In this document: one piece after another, positions 28,339 to 37,262 of the stretch
Position numbering within the stretch: the stretch's first letter is position 1
Layout of the letters: each line of letters starts with the position of its first letter
Source: Stenotrophomonas sp. 364
GTDB lineage: Bacteria > Pseudomonadota > Gammaproteobacteria > Xanthomonadales > Xanthomonadaceae
Reading direction: 5' to 3'
DNA: 64,000 nt
NCBI RefSeq assembly: GCF_009832905.1
Contig: NZ_CP047135.1
Location: forward strand, 1,528,001-1,592,000
The notes under the pieces: generated by a model
Seen by the model: the letters and a program-made list of their open reading frames with translations, nothing else
What the model was told of the DNA's origin: nothing
Database searches by the model: none
Made by a program: the position numbers and the translations under genes

Positions 28339-31300
28339 CTTCGGCCGGCAACGACCACGGCAACGATCCGCACCACGGCGACCGCCCGGGTGCACAGGGC
28401 GGGGGGCTGGTGGAATTCGCCACCCGCCGCCGCGTCACCATCGCCATGTGCACGGTGACGCTGATGCTCTTCGGCGTCATCGCGCTGGGCAACCTCAAGG
28501 TCAACCTGCTGCCCGACCTGAGCTATCCCACCCTGACCGTGCGCACCGAATACACCGGCGCGGCCCCCACCGAAATTGAAACCCTGATCAGCGAACCGGT
28601 CGAAGAGGCCGTGGGCGTGGTCAAGAACCTGCGCAAGCTCAAGTCGGTCTCGCGTACCGGGCAGAGCGATGTGGTGCTCGAATTCGCCTGGGGCACCAAC
28701 ATGGACCAGGCCAGCCTGGAGGTGCGCGACAAGATGGAAGCGCTGAACCTGCCGCTGGAGGCCAAGGCCCCGGTGCTGCTGCGCTTCAATCCGTCCACCG
28801 AACCGATCATGCGCCTGGTGATCTCGGCCAAGGCCGACGCCGCCACCGATGCCGATGCGGTCCGCCAGCTCACCGAGCTGCGCCGCTATGCCGATGAAGA
28901 CCTGAAGAAGAAGCTCGAACCGGTGGCCGGCGTGGCTGCGGTCAAGGTGGGCGGCGGCCTGGAAGACGAGATCCAGGTCGACATCGACCAGCAGAAGCTG
29001 GCCCAGCTCAACCTGCCGATCGACAACGTGATCAAGCGGCTCAAGGAAGAGAACATCAACATCTCCGGCGGTCGCCTGGAGGAAGGCTCGCAGCGCTTCC
29101 TGGTGCGTACCGTCAACCAGTTCGCCGACCTGGAGGACATCCGCAACCTGCTGGTGACCACGCAGGGAAGCAATGGCAACGCCGCCGACGCGGCCATGCA
29201 GCAGATGTTCGCCATTGCCGCCTCGACCGGCTCCGATGCGGCCGTGGCCGCCGCGTCGGCCGCGCAGAGTGCGTCCAGCAGCAGTTCCTCGACCATCGCC
29301 AATGGCGTGCCGGTGCGGCTGAAGGACGTGGCCAGCGTGCGCCAGGGCTACAAGGAACGCGAGGCGATCATCCGCCTGGGCGGCAAGGAAGCGGTGGAAC
29401 TGGCGATCTACAAGGAAGGCGACGCCAATACCGTGGCCACCGCCGAGGCGCTGCGCGCGAAGCTGGAGCAGATCAAGGCGCAGATTCCCGGCGACGCCCA
29501 GCTGACCACCATCGAAGACCAGTCGCGCTTCATCGAACACGCCATCAGCGACGTCAAGAAAGACGCGGTGATCGGCGGCCTGCTGGCCATCCTGATCATC
29601 TTCCTGTTCCTGCGCGATGGCTGGAGCACGTTCGTGATCAGCCTGTCGCTGCCGGTCTCGATCATCACCACGTTCTTCTTCATGGGCCAGATGGGCCTGA
29701 GCCTCAACGTGATGTCGCTGGGCGGCCTGGCGTTGGCCACCGGCCTGGTGGTGGACGATTCGATCGTGGTGCTGGAGAGCATCGCCAAGGCGCGCGAGCG
29801 CGGCCTGGGCATCCTGCAGGCGGCCATTGCCGGTACCCGCGAAGTGAGCATGGCGGTGGTCGCCTCGACCCTGACCACCATTGCGGTGTTCCTGCCGCTG
29901 GTGTTCGTCGATGGCATCGCCGGGCAGCTGTTCCGCGACCAGGCGCTGACCGTGGCGATCGCCATTGCGATTTCGCTGCTGGTGTCGATGACCCTGATTC
30001 CGATGCTGAGCTCGCTCAAGGGCCGTCCGCCGCTGGCGTTCCCGGAAGAAGCGGCGCACGCGGCATGGCAGCCCGAAAAGCGCTGGCTCAAGCCGGTGGC
30101 CAGTGGCCGCCGCGGTATCGGTGCGCTGGTCCGCTGGGCCTGCTTCGGCGTGGCCTGGGCGATCATCCGCGTGTGGCGCGGTGTGGTGGCCGTGGTCGGG
30201 CCGGTGATGCGCAAGGCCAGCGACGTGGCGATGAAGCCCTATGCGGGCGCCGAACGCGGCTATCTCAAGCTGCTGCCCGGCGCGCTGCATCATCCGGGCA
30301 AGGTGCTGGGCTGTGCCGCGCTGGCCTTTGTGGCCACCATGGCGCTGGTACCGATGCTGGGTGCCGACCTGATCCCGCAGCTGGCCCAGGACCGCTTTGA
30401 AATGACCGCCAAGCTGCCGGCCGGCACGCCGCTGAAGCAGACCGATGCGCTGGTCCGCGAACTGCAGCTGGCCCATGCCAAGGATGACCAGATCGCCTCG
30501 CTGTATGGCGTCAGCGGCAGCGGCACGCGGCTGGATGCGAGCCCGACCGAAAGCGGCGAGAACATCGGCAAGTTGACCGTGGTGATGGCCGGTGGCGGCG
30601 ATGCGCGCACCGAAGCGGCCATCACCGAGCGCCTGCGCGATTCGATGCAGCAGCACCCCGGCGTGCAGGTCGACTTCGCACGGCCGGCGCTGTTCAGCTT
30701 CTCCACGCCGCTGGAAGTGGAGCTGCGCGGCCAGGACATGGCCACGCTGGAGCGCGCCGGGCAGGCGCTCGCTGCGATGCTGCGCAACAACCCGCACTAC
30801 GCCGACGTCAAATCCACGGTGGAAGAGGGCTTCCCGGAGATCCAGATCCGCTTCGACCAGGAACGCGCCGGTGCGCTGGGCCTGACCACCCGGCAGATCG
30901 CCGACGTGGTGGTGAAGAAGGTGCGCGGCGACGTGGCCACCCGCTACAGCTTCCGCGACCGCAAGATCGACGTGCTGGTGCGCGCGCAGGAAGGCGACCG
31001 CGCCAGCGTGGAGAGCATCCGCCGCCTGATCGTCAACCCGGGCAGCAGCCGTCCGGTCACGCTGGATGCGGTGGCCGAAGTGGTCGCCACCAACGGGCCT
31101 AGCGAGATCCATCGCGCCGACCAGACCCGCGTGGCGGTGGTCTCGGCCAACCTGCGCGACATCGACCTGGGCGGCGCAGTGCGCGAGGTGCACGACATGG
31201 TGGCAAAGGAGCCGCTGGGCGCCGGTGTAGGCATGCACATCGGCGGGCAGGGTGAGGAACTGGCGGAATCCGCGCGCTCGCTGATCTTCGCGTTCGGCCT

Positions 31301-31844
31301 GGCGATCTTCCTGGTGTACCTGGTGATGGCCTCGCAGTTCGAGTCCTTGCTGCACCCGTTCGTCATCCTGTTCACCATTCCGCTGGCGCTGGTCGGGGCG
31401 ATCCTGGCGCTGATGCTCACCGGCAAGCCGATCTCGGTGGTGGTGTTCATCGGCCTGATCCTGCTGGTGGGCTTGGTGACCAAGAACGCGATCATCCTGA
31501 TCGACAAGGTCAACCAGCTGCGCGAAGCCGGCGTGCCCAAGCAGGAGGCACTGGTGGAAGGCGCCCGCTCGCGCCTGCGTCCGATCATCATGACCACCCT
31601 GTGCACGCTGTTCGGCTTCCTGCCGCTGGCGGTGGCCATGGGCGAGGGTGCCGAAGTGCGCGCGCCGATGGCCATCACCGTGATCGGTGGCCTGCTGGTG
31701 TCCACGCTGCTCACCCTGCTGGTCATTCCGGTGGTGTACGACCTGCTCGACCGCCGCGGTGATGCCTACTACCGCGAGCGCGGCCGCAAGCACGCCGGCC
31801 ACGTGGAGCCCGCCGGCAGCGGCGCTGCGCAGGAGCCGGCATGA
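28335..31844 (+). CDS. RND efflux pump, inner-membrane subunit 1
   Basis: This is a full-length AcrB-type transporter of 1169 residues with 12 predicted helices and two large periplasmic loops. The proton-relay residues are canonical: two Asp in helix 4 (GLVVDDSIVVLE) and Lys in helix 10 (GLVTKNAIILID). Two insertions stand out: an Ala/Ser-rich stretch in the first periplasmic loop (about residues 275-320) and a roughly 90-residue cytoplasmic segment between helices 6 and 7. Overlaps of four bases with both neighbours show tight translational coupling. The layout, one adaptor with two RND proteins, recalls MdtABC and the Stenotrophomonas SmeIJK system, but the exact orthologue cannot be assigned here. 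Confidence 0.92.
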   Translation: MTSAGNDHGNDPHHGDRPGAQGGGLVEFATRRRVTIAMCTVTLMLFGVIALGNLKVNLLPDLSYPTLTVRTEYTGAAPTEIETLISEPVEEAVGVVKNLRKLKSVSRTGQSDVVLEFAWGTNMDQASLEVRDKMEALNLPLEAKAPVLLRFNPSTEPIMRLVISAKADAATDADAVRQLTELRRYADEDLKKKLEPVAGVAAVKVGGGLEDEIQVDIDQQKLAQLNLPIDNVIKRLKEENINISGGRLEEGSQRFLVRTVNQFADLEDIRNLLVTTQGSNGNAADAAMQQMFAIAASTGSDAAVAAASAAQSASSSSSSTIANGVPVRLKDVASVRQGYKEREAIIRLGGKEAVELAIYKEGDANTVATAEALRAKLEQIKAQIPGDAQLTTIEDQSRFIEHAISDVKKDAVIGGLLAILIIFLFLRDGWSTFVISLSLPVSIITTFFFMGQMGLSLNVMSLGGLALATGLVVDDSIVVLESIAKARERGLGILQAAIAGTREVSMAVVASTLTTIAVFLPLVFVDGIAGQLFRDQALTVAIAIAISLLVSMTLIPMLSSLKGRPPLAFPEEAAHAAWQPEKRWLKPVASGRRGIGALVRWACFGVAWAIIRVWRGVVAVVGPVMRKASDVAMKPYAGAERGYLKLLPGALHHPGKVLGCAALAFVATMALVPMLGADLIPQLAQDRFEMTAKLPAGTPLKQTDALVRELQLAHAKDDQIASLYGVSGSGTRLDASPTESGENIGKLTVVMAGGGDARTEAAITERLRDSMQQHPGVQVDFARPALFSFSTPLEVELRGQDMATLERAGQALAAMLRNNPHYADVKSTVEEGFPEIQIRFDQERAGALGLTTRQIADVVVKKVRGDVATRYSFRDRKIDVLVRAQEGDRASVESIRRLIVNPGSSRPVTLDAVAEVVATNGPSEIHRADQTRVAVVSANLRDIDLGGAVREVHDMVAKEPLGAGVGMHIGGQGEELAESARSLIFAFGLAIFLVYLVMASQFESLLHPFVILFTIPLALVGAILALMLTGKPISVVVFIGLILLVGLVTKNAIILIDKVNQLREAGVPKQEALVEGARSRLRPIIMTTLCTLFGFLPLAVAMGEGAEVRAPMAITVIGGLLVSTLLTLLVIPVVYDLLDRRGDAYYRERGRKHAGHVEPAGSGAAQEPA

Positions 31845-34800
31845 GCATCGCCGAGTTCTCCATCCGCCGCCCCATCACCACCATCATGTGTTTCGTGTCG
31901 CTGGTGGTGGTGGGCCTGATCGCCTCGTTCCGGCTGCCGCTGGAAGCGCTGCCGGACATCTCCGCGCCGTTCCTGTTCGTGCAGGTGCCCTACACCGGCT
32001 CCACCCCCGAGGAGGTGGAGCGCAACATCATCCGCCCCACCGAAGAAGCGCTGGCCACCATGACCGGGATCAAGCGCATGCGCTCCTCGGCCACCTCCGA
32101 AGGCGCCAGCATCTTCATCGAGTTCACCGACTGGGATCGCGACATCGCCATCGCCGCCTCCGATGCGCGTGAGCGCATCGATGCGATCCGCAGCGACCTG
32201 CCCGACGACCTGCAGCGCTACAACGTGTTCAAGTGGTCCAGCAGCGACGAACCGGTGTTGAAGGTGCGGCTGGCCAGCAGCACCGACCTGACCGGCGCGT
32301 ACGACATGCTCGACCGTGAGTTCAAGCGGCGCATCGAACGCATCCCCGGCGTGGCCCGGGTCAACATCTCCGGCGCACCGCCGAACGAGGTGGAAATCGC
32401 GATCAGCCCGGACCGGCTCACCGCGCACAACCTGAGCATCAACGAGCTCAGCGACCGCCTGCGCACGCTGAATTTCTCGATCTCGGCCGGGCAGATCGAC
32501 GACAACGGCCAGCGCGTGCGGATCCAGCCGGTGGGTGAAATCACCGACCTGCAGGAGCTGCGCGACTTGGTGATCGACACCAAGGGCCTGCGCCTGGGCG
32601 ACATCGCCGAGATCCGGCTCAAGCCCACCCGCATGAACTACGGTCGCCGCCTGGACGGCAATCCCGCCGTGGGCCTGGACATCTACAAGGAACGCAGCGC
32701 CAACCTGGTGGAAGTGTCGCGCGCCGCGTTGGCGGAGGTGGAGGCGATCCGCACCCAGCCGTCGATGCGCGACGTGCAGATCAAGGTCATCAACAACCAG
32801 GGCAAGACCGTGACCTCCTCGCTGCTGGAACTGGCCGAGGCCGGCGCGGTCGGCCTGCTGCTGTCGGTGACGGTGCTGTTCTTCTTCCTGCGCCATTGGC
32901 CGTCCACGCTGATGGTGACGCTGGCCATCCCGATCTGTTTCGTGATCACGCTGGGCTTCATGTACTTCGCCGGGGTCACCCTCAACATCCTGACCATGAT
33001 GGGCCTGCTGCTGGCGGTCGGCATGCTGGTGGACAACGCGGTGGTGGTGGTGGAGAGCATCTACCAGGAACGCGAGCGCATGCCGGACCAGCCGCGGCTG
33101 GCCTCGATCATCGGCACCCGCAACGTGGCCATCGCGCTGAGCGCCGGCACCCTGTGCCACTGCATCGTGTTCGTGCCCAACCTGTTCGGCGAAACCAACA
33201 ACATCAGCATCTTCATGGCGCAGATCGCGATCACCATCTCGGTGTCGCTGCTGGCCTCGTGGCTGGTCGCGGTCAGCCTGATCCCGATGCTGTCCGCCCG
33301 CATGCAGACCCCCAAGCTGGTGCATTCGGAAACCGGCGTGATCGCCCGCCTGCAGCGTCGCTACGCCAAGGTGCTGCAGTGGACGCTGGAACACCGCGGC
33401 TGGAGTGTGTTCGGCATCCTCATGGTGGTGCTGATCAGCCTGGTGCCGATGAAGCTGACCAAGATCGACATGTTCGGCGGCGAAGGCGGCAAGGACATCT
33501 TCATCGGCTACAACTGGAAGGGCGCCTACACCTACAGCCAGATGTCCGAGGAGGTCGCCCGCGTCGAACGCTACCTGGACGAGAACCGCGAAAAGCTGCA
33601 CATCACCCAGGTCTATTCCTGGTACAGCGAGCAGGAAGGCAGCAGCACCACCGTGACCCTCGACGAGAAGCACGCCGACAACCTGCCCGCCGTGCAGGAG
33701 GCACTGCGCAAGGGCCTGCCGCGTTCGGCGCGCACCGATTACATCGTGGGCAACCAGGGCGGCGATGGCGGCGGTGGCGGTGGGAACCAGTCGGTGCAGG
33801 TGCAGCTGGTGGGCGACTCGACCAAGATGCTGCAGGAGATCGGCGAGGACGTGGTACCGCTGCTGGCGCGGCGCAAGGAACTGCGCGACGTGCGCATCGA
33901 CAACGGCGAGAAGGGCAGCGAGCTGTCCATCCACGTCGACCGGGAGCGGGCGGCCGCGTTCGGCTTCAATGCCGAACAGGTGGCCAGTTTCGTCGGCCTG
34001 GCCCTGCGTGGCGCGCCGATGCGCGAGTTCCGCCGCGGTGACAGTGAAGTGCCGGTCTGGGTGCGTTTCGCCGGGGCCGAGCAGAGCAGCCCGGAAGACC
34101 TGGCCAGCTTCACCGTGCGCACCGGCGACGGTCGCTCGGTGCCGCTGCTGAGCCTGGTCGATGTCTCGATCAAGCCGTCGGCCACGCAGGTCGGCCGCAC
34201 CAATCGGCAGACCACGCTGACCATCAAGGCCAACCTGGCCGAGAAGGTCACCGCGCCCGAAGCCCGCAAGGCGATGGAGGAAACCCTCACGCCGATGAGC
34301 TTCCCGGCCGGCTACACCTTCACCTTCGATGGAGGTGACTACGGTGACGACAACGAGGCCATGCAGCAGATGCTGTTCAACCTGATCATCGCGCTGGTGA
34401 TGATCTACGTGGTGATGGCCGCGGTGTTCGAATCGCTGCTGTTCCCGGCGGCGATCATGAGCGGCGTGCTGTTCTCGATCTTCGGCGTGTTCTGGCTGTT
34501 CTGGATCACCGGCACGTCGTTCGGGATCATGTCCTTCATCGGCATCCTGGTGCTGATGGGCGTGGTGGTGAACAACGGCATCGTGATGATCGAGCACATC
34601 AACAACCTGCGTCGGCGCGGCATGGGCCGCACCCAGGCGCTGGTGGAGGGCTCCCGCGAGCGCCTGCGCCCGATCATGATGACCATGGGCACGGCCATCC
34701 TGGCGATGGTGCCGATCTCGCTGACCGACACCCAGCTGCTCGGCGACGGCCCGCCGTACTACCCGATGGCCCGCGCCATCGCCGGCGGCCTGGCGTTCTC

Positions 34801-34930
34801 CACCGTGGTCAGCCTGCTGTTCCTGCCGACCATCTACGCCATGCTCGACGACATGAGCAGCGCGGTATCGCGCATCATCCGCCGCGCCCGCGGCCTCCCG
34901 GCCAAGGGCGAAGCAACAACGCCCGCGTAA
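31841..34930 (+). CDS. RND efflux pump, inner-membrane subunit 2
   Basis: This 1029-residue AcrB-type transporter is a different lineage from its neighbour. Helix 4 reads GMLVDNAVVVVE, so the second Asp is Asn, and helix 10 reads GVVVNNGIVMIE, so the usual Lys is also Asn. This VDN/VNN variant is known in one branch of the family. The full set of helices and porter domains is present, including a Gly-rich loop (GGDGGGGGGNQ) in the second periplasmic region. It probably forms mixed trimers with subunit 1 or a separate pump that shares the adaptor. The substrate is unknown. Confidence 0.92.
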   Translation: MSIAEFSIRRPITTIMCFVSLVVVGLIASFRLPLEALPDISAPFLFVQVPYTGSTPEEVERNIIRPTEEALATMTGIKRMRSSATSEGASIFIEFTDWDRDIAIAASDARERIDAIRSDLPDDLQRYNVFKWSSSDEPVLKVRLASSTDLTGAYDMLDREFKRRIERIPGVARVNISGAPPNEVEIAISPDRLTAHNLSINELSDRLRTLNFSISAGQIDDNGQRVRIQPVGEITDLQELRDLVIDTKGLRLGDIAEIRLKPTRMNYGRRLDGNPAVGLDIYKERSANLVEVSRAALAEVEAIRTQPSMRDVQIKVINNQGKTVTSSLLELAEAGAVGLLLSVTVLFFFLRHWPSTLMVTLAIPICFVITLGFMYFAGVTLNILTMMGLLLAVGMLVDNAVVVVESIYQERERMPDQPRLASIIGTRNVAIALSAGTLCHCIVFVPNLFGETNNISIFMAQIAITISVSLLASWLVAVSLIPMLSARMQTPKLVHSETGVIARLQRRYAKVLQWTLEHRGWSVFGILMVVLISLVPMKLTKIDMFGGEGGKDIFIGYNWKGAYTYSQMSEEVARVERYLDENREKLHITQVYSWYSEQEGSSTTVTLDEKHADNLPAVQEALRKGLPRSARTDYIVGNQGGDGGGGGGNQSVQVQLVGDSTKMLQEIGEDVVPLLARRKELRDVRIDNGEKGSELSIHVDRERAAAFGFNAEQVASFVGLALRGAPMREFRRGDSEVPVWVRFAGAEQSSPEDLASFTVRTGDGRSVPLLSLVDVSIKPSATQVGRTNRQTTLTIKANLAEKVTAPEARKAMEETLTPMSFPAGYTFTFDGGDYGDDNEAMQQMLFNLIIALVMIYVVMAAVFESLLFPAAIMSGVLFSIFGVFWLFWITGTSFGIMSFIGILVLMGVVVNNGIVMIEHINNLRRRGMGRTQALVEGSRERLRPIMMTMGTAILAMVPISLTDTQLLGDGPPYYPMARAIAGGLAFSTVVSLLFLPTIYAMLDDMSSAVSRIIRRARGLPAKGEATTPA

Positions 34931-34943
34931 CGCACAGAACCCG

Positions 34944-35422
34944 GTAGAGCCGACCGTTGGTCGGCTCCAAGGAATGCATAGGTACCGGCCGTTGGCCGGA
35001 TCCGGTAGTGCCGGCCGCTGGCCGGCTCCAGGGACTGCGTAGGTACCGGCCGTTGGCCGGTACACGAACGAACCGCAGCCGACCAACGGTCGGCTCTACC
35101 GAGGTATCCGCGTGCATCCGCGTTCGCCCGCGATGCGTAGGTACCGGCCGTTGCCCGGATCCGGTAGTGCCGGCCGCTGGCCGGCTCCACGGAATGCGTA
35201 GGTACCGGCGGTTGGCCGGTATGCACACGAACGGCAGCCGACCAACGGTCGGCTCTACCGAGGTATCCGCGTGCATCCGCGTTCACCCGCGATGCGTAGG
35301 TACCGGCCGTTGCCCGGATCCGGTAGTGCCGGCCGCTGGCCGGCTCCACGGAATGCGTAGGTACCGGCCGTTGGCCGGTACGCGAACGAACGGCAGCCGA
35401 CCAACGGTCGACACCCCAACAC
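34944..35422. repeat. Higher-order SMAG repeat, about 159-bp period
   Basis: Three kinds of palindrome alternate here: GCCGACC/GGTCGGC, ACCGGCC/GGCCGGT and GCCGGCC/GGCCGGC. The GTAGTGCCGGCCGCTGG element recurs at 35005, 35164 and 35323, exactly 159 bp apart, so a block of several hairpins has been duplicated about 2.6 times. It occupies almost the whole gap between the RND operon and the TraB-family gene. I see no credible gene in the gap. Confidence 0.85.
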
Positions 35423-35434
35423 CCGGTCCGACAA

Positions 35435-35460
35435 CAAAAAAGGCCACGCAGTGCGTGGCC
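35435..35460 (-). terminator. Rho-independent terminator of the traB-family gene
   Basis: A stem GGCCACGCA / TGCGTGGCC is preceded on the plus strand by a run of A, which is a T-tail on the minus strand. It lies about 28 bp past the stop of the TraB-family gene. Confidence 0.85.
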
Positions 35461-35487
35461 TCTTGATTGTGCAGGCGCGCGCAGCGC

Positions 35488-36720
35488 TTACCCCGCCACC
35501 TTGCCCCACACCTGCAGCCCGGTCAGCCACAACCCCAGCATGCTGCCCAGGTTGGTCAGCATGAAGGTCAGCACCACCCGGGTCACCCGGTTGCGGTACC
35601 AGCCCTTCACGCTCTGCGCGTCGTCGCGCAGCTTGAGGAAATCCTCATACGCCGGCTTGCGCAGGCGCGTTTCCACCAGCGCGGCGAACGCGCCGGTCGG
35701 AATGCTCAACCGGAACGGCTTGAACGGCGCGACCACGATCGCGGTCAGGATGCTCAGCGGATGGCTGCCCGCCAGCAGGCAGCCCAGGCCCGCCAGGCCG
35801 CCGGTGTACATCGCCCAGGTCAGCAGCAGCTCGCCGCCCATGCCCAGGCCACCCCGGTAGAAGCCCACTGCGATCCCGGCCAGGACCACGGCCAGGATGA
35901 TCAGGGTGATCCACGGAATATTGCGCTTCTTCGGCACCGCTTCCAGCGACTCGCGCAGCGGGGCGGGGGCGTCGGTATCGGTTTCCAGGTACTTGGCAAG
36001 GCCGGCCAGATGCCCGGCGCCGACCACCGCCAGCACCTCGCGCTGGGCCGGGTCGTGCACTTCGCGCAGGCGCGTGGCCATGTAGCGGTCGCGCTCGCCG
36101 ATGATGGTTTCATACAGCGCAGGGCTTTCGCTGGCGAACTCGCCGAAGCTGGCTTCCAGCATGTCGCCCTGCTTGAGCTTTTCGATCTCGTCCTCGCCGA
36201 CCTCGTCGGACGCGAACAGGCCGGCACCCAGGCCCATCACCAGCTTGATCCGGCCGAAGAACCCCAGCCGCTGCGAGGCGCGTTTGAAGGTCAGGCCCAC
36301 TTCGCGGTCGATCAGGTGCACCGGCAGGTTGTGTTCGTTGGCCAGGGTCACCGCACGCTTGAGTTCGGCGCCCGGCTCGATCCCGAGCTGCTCGGCGAGG
36401 CGGCGCTGGTAGGCGGCCAGCGCCAGGTTGGCGGCGAACAGCGCCACGCGGCCCTTGCGGATCACCTCGACCAGATCCAGCTTGGCCAGGGCGTCGGGAT
36501 TGGTCAGGGCCTGCAGGCGCTGCGCGTCCAGTTCCACGGCGACGGCATCGAAGCGGCCACTGCCGATCGCCCGTTCCACCGCTTCCACGCTGGCCTGGGA
36601 CACGTGCGCGGTGCCGAGCAGGGTGTAGCGCACGCCGTCGCGTTCGACCACGCGCACGGGCTGGCCGGCGAACAACGTGTCGCCGGTGTCATCGAGTTGG
36701 GGTTCAGTCATTTCATTCAT
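35488..36720 (-). CDS. TraB/PrgY-family membrane protein
   Basis: This protein of about 410 residues has an N-terminal TraB domain (YTLLGTAHVSQASVEAVE, FDAVAVELDAQRLQAL, VHLIDREVGLTFKRA, VLAVVGAGHLAGL) and four or more hydrophobic helices in the C-terminal third. The family includes enterococcal TraB/PrgY, which limit pheromone activity, and eukaryotic homologues; the GxxH and ELD motifs suggest a Tiki-like metalloprotease ancestry. The bacterial role outside conjugation is not established. The start at 36720 (MNEMTEPQ) overlaps the end of the acetyltransferase gene; 36711 is an alternative start. Confidence 0.82.
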   Translation of the reverse strand: MNEMTEPQLDDTGDTLFAGQPVRVVERDGVRYTLLGTAHVSQASVEAVERAIGSGRFDAVAVELDAQRLQALTNPDALAKLDLVEVIRKGRVALFAANLALAAYQRRLAEQLGIEPGAELKRAVTLANEHNLPVHLIDREVGLTFKRASQRLGFFGRIKLVMGLGAGLFASDEVGEDEIEKLKQGDMLEASFGEFASESPALYETIIGERDRYMATRLREVHDPAQREVLAVVGAGHLAGLAKYLETDTDAPAPLRESLEAVPKKRNIPWITLIILAVVLAGIAVGFYRGGLGMGGELLLTWAMYTGGLAGLGCLLAGSHPLSILTAIVVAPFKPFRLSIPTGAFAALVETRLRKPAYEDFLKLRDDAQSVKGWYRNRVTRVVLTFMLTNLGSMLGLWLTGLQVWGKVAG

Positions 36721-37243
36721 TCGAAGGGGCGCTGTCGGCACCATCGCCGAGCGCGCGCTGCATCTGGACGGTGTCCAGCCAGCGGCCATGCTTGCGGCCG
36801 AGGCCGCGGAAAATGCCCACGGTGTGGAAACCGAAGCGCTCGTGCAGTTTGATCGACGCAGTGTTGGTCGGCTCGCCGATCACCGCCACCATCTGCCGGT
36901 ACCCGCGTGCGACGCAGGCGTCGATCAGGCCCTGCATCAGCGCGGTGCCGACGCCACGGCCCTGAAAGGCGGCATCGACGTAGACCGAGTTTTCCACGGT
37001 CCACTGGTAGGCGATGCGCCCGCGGTAGGTGTTGGCGTAGGCATACCCGGCCACCTGGCCATCGACCTCGGCCACGATGTACGGGAAGCCACGGCCCACG
37101 ATGTCGTGCATGCGCCGCTGCATTTCCGCCGCGTCGGGCACGTCGTACTCGTAGGTGTTGACCAGGTCGGTGACCTCCACCGCGTAGATCGCGGTGATGG
37201 CATCGATGTCGGTGTCGCGGGCGTCGCGCAGCTGCACGGTCAC
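36713..37243 (-). CDS. GNAT-family N-acetyltransferase (phosphinothricin acetyltransferase-like)
   Basis: This 176-residue protein has the GNAT fold: an N-terminal VQLRDARDTDIDAITAIYA, acetyl-CoA binding motif A VDAAFQGRGVGTALMQGLID and motif B GFHTVGIFRGLGRKHGRWLDT. The motif order YAVEVTDLVNTYEYDVP and AYANTYRGRIAYQWTVENSVYV is close to the Pat/YncA (MnaT) amino-acid acetyltransferases. It probably acetylates an amino acid analogue. The start is GTG at 37243 with AGGAC upstream; the frame beyond it overlaps aguB and is not conserved coding. It is probably the second gene of an aguB-led transcript. Confidence 0.85.
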   Translation of the reverse strand: MTVQLRDARDTDIDAITAIYAVEVTDLVNTYEYDVPDAAEMQRRMHDIVGRGFPYIVAEVDGQVAGYAYANTYRGRIAYQWTVENSVYVDAAFQGRGVGTALMQGLIDACVARGYRQMVAVIGEPTNTASIKLHERFGFHTVGIFRGLGRKHGRWLDTVQMQRALGDGADSAPSNE

Positions 37244-37262
37244 GGAGTGGGGGTCCTGGGGG

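Noticed and set aside
28332..31802. Minus-strand open frame of 1156 codons opposite the first RND pump gene
   Set aside because: It is an antisense shadow of a clearly conserved RND gene, rich in His, Arg and Gln as expected from GC-biased antisense reading, and has no recognisable domain.
31769..35086. Minus-strand open frame of 1105 codons opposite the second RND pump gene
   Set aside because: Same reason: antisense by-product of high GC content, running into repeat sequence at its start.
34834..35530. Several overlapping open frames in the gap after the RND operon
   Set aside because: They are translations of palindromic repeats and appear in many frames on both strands.
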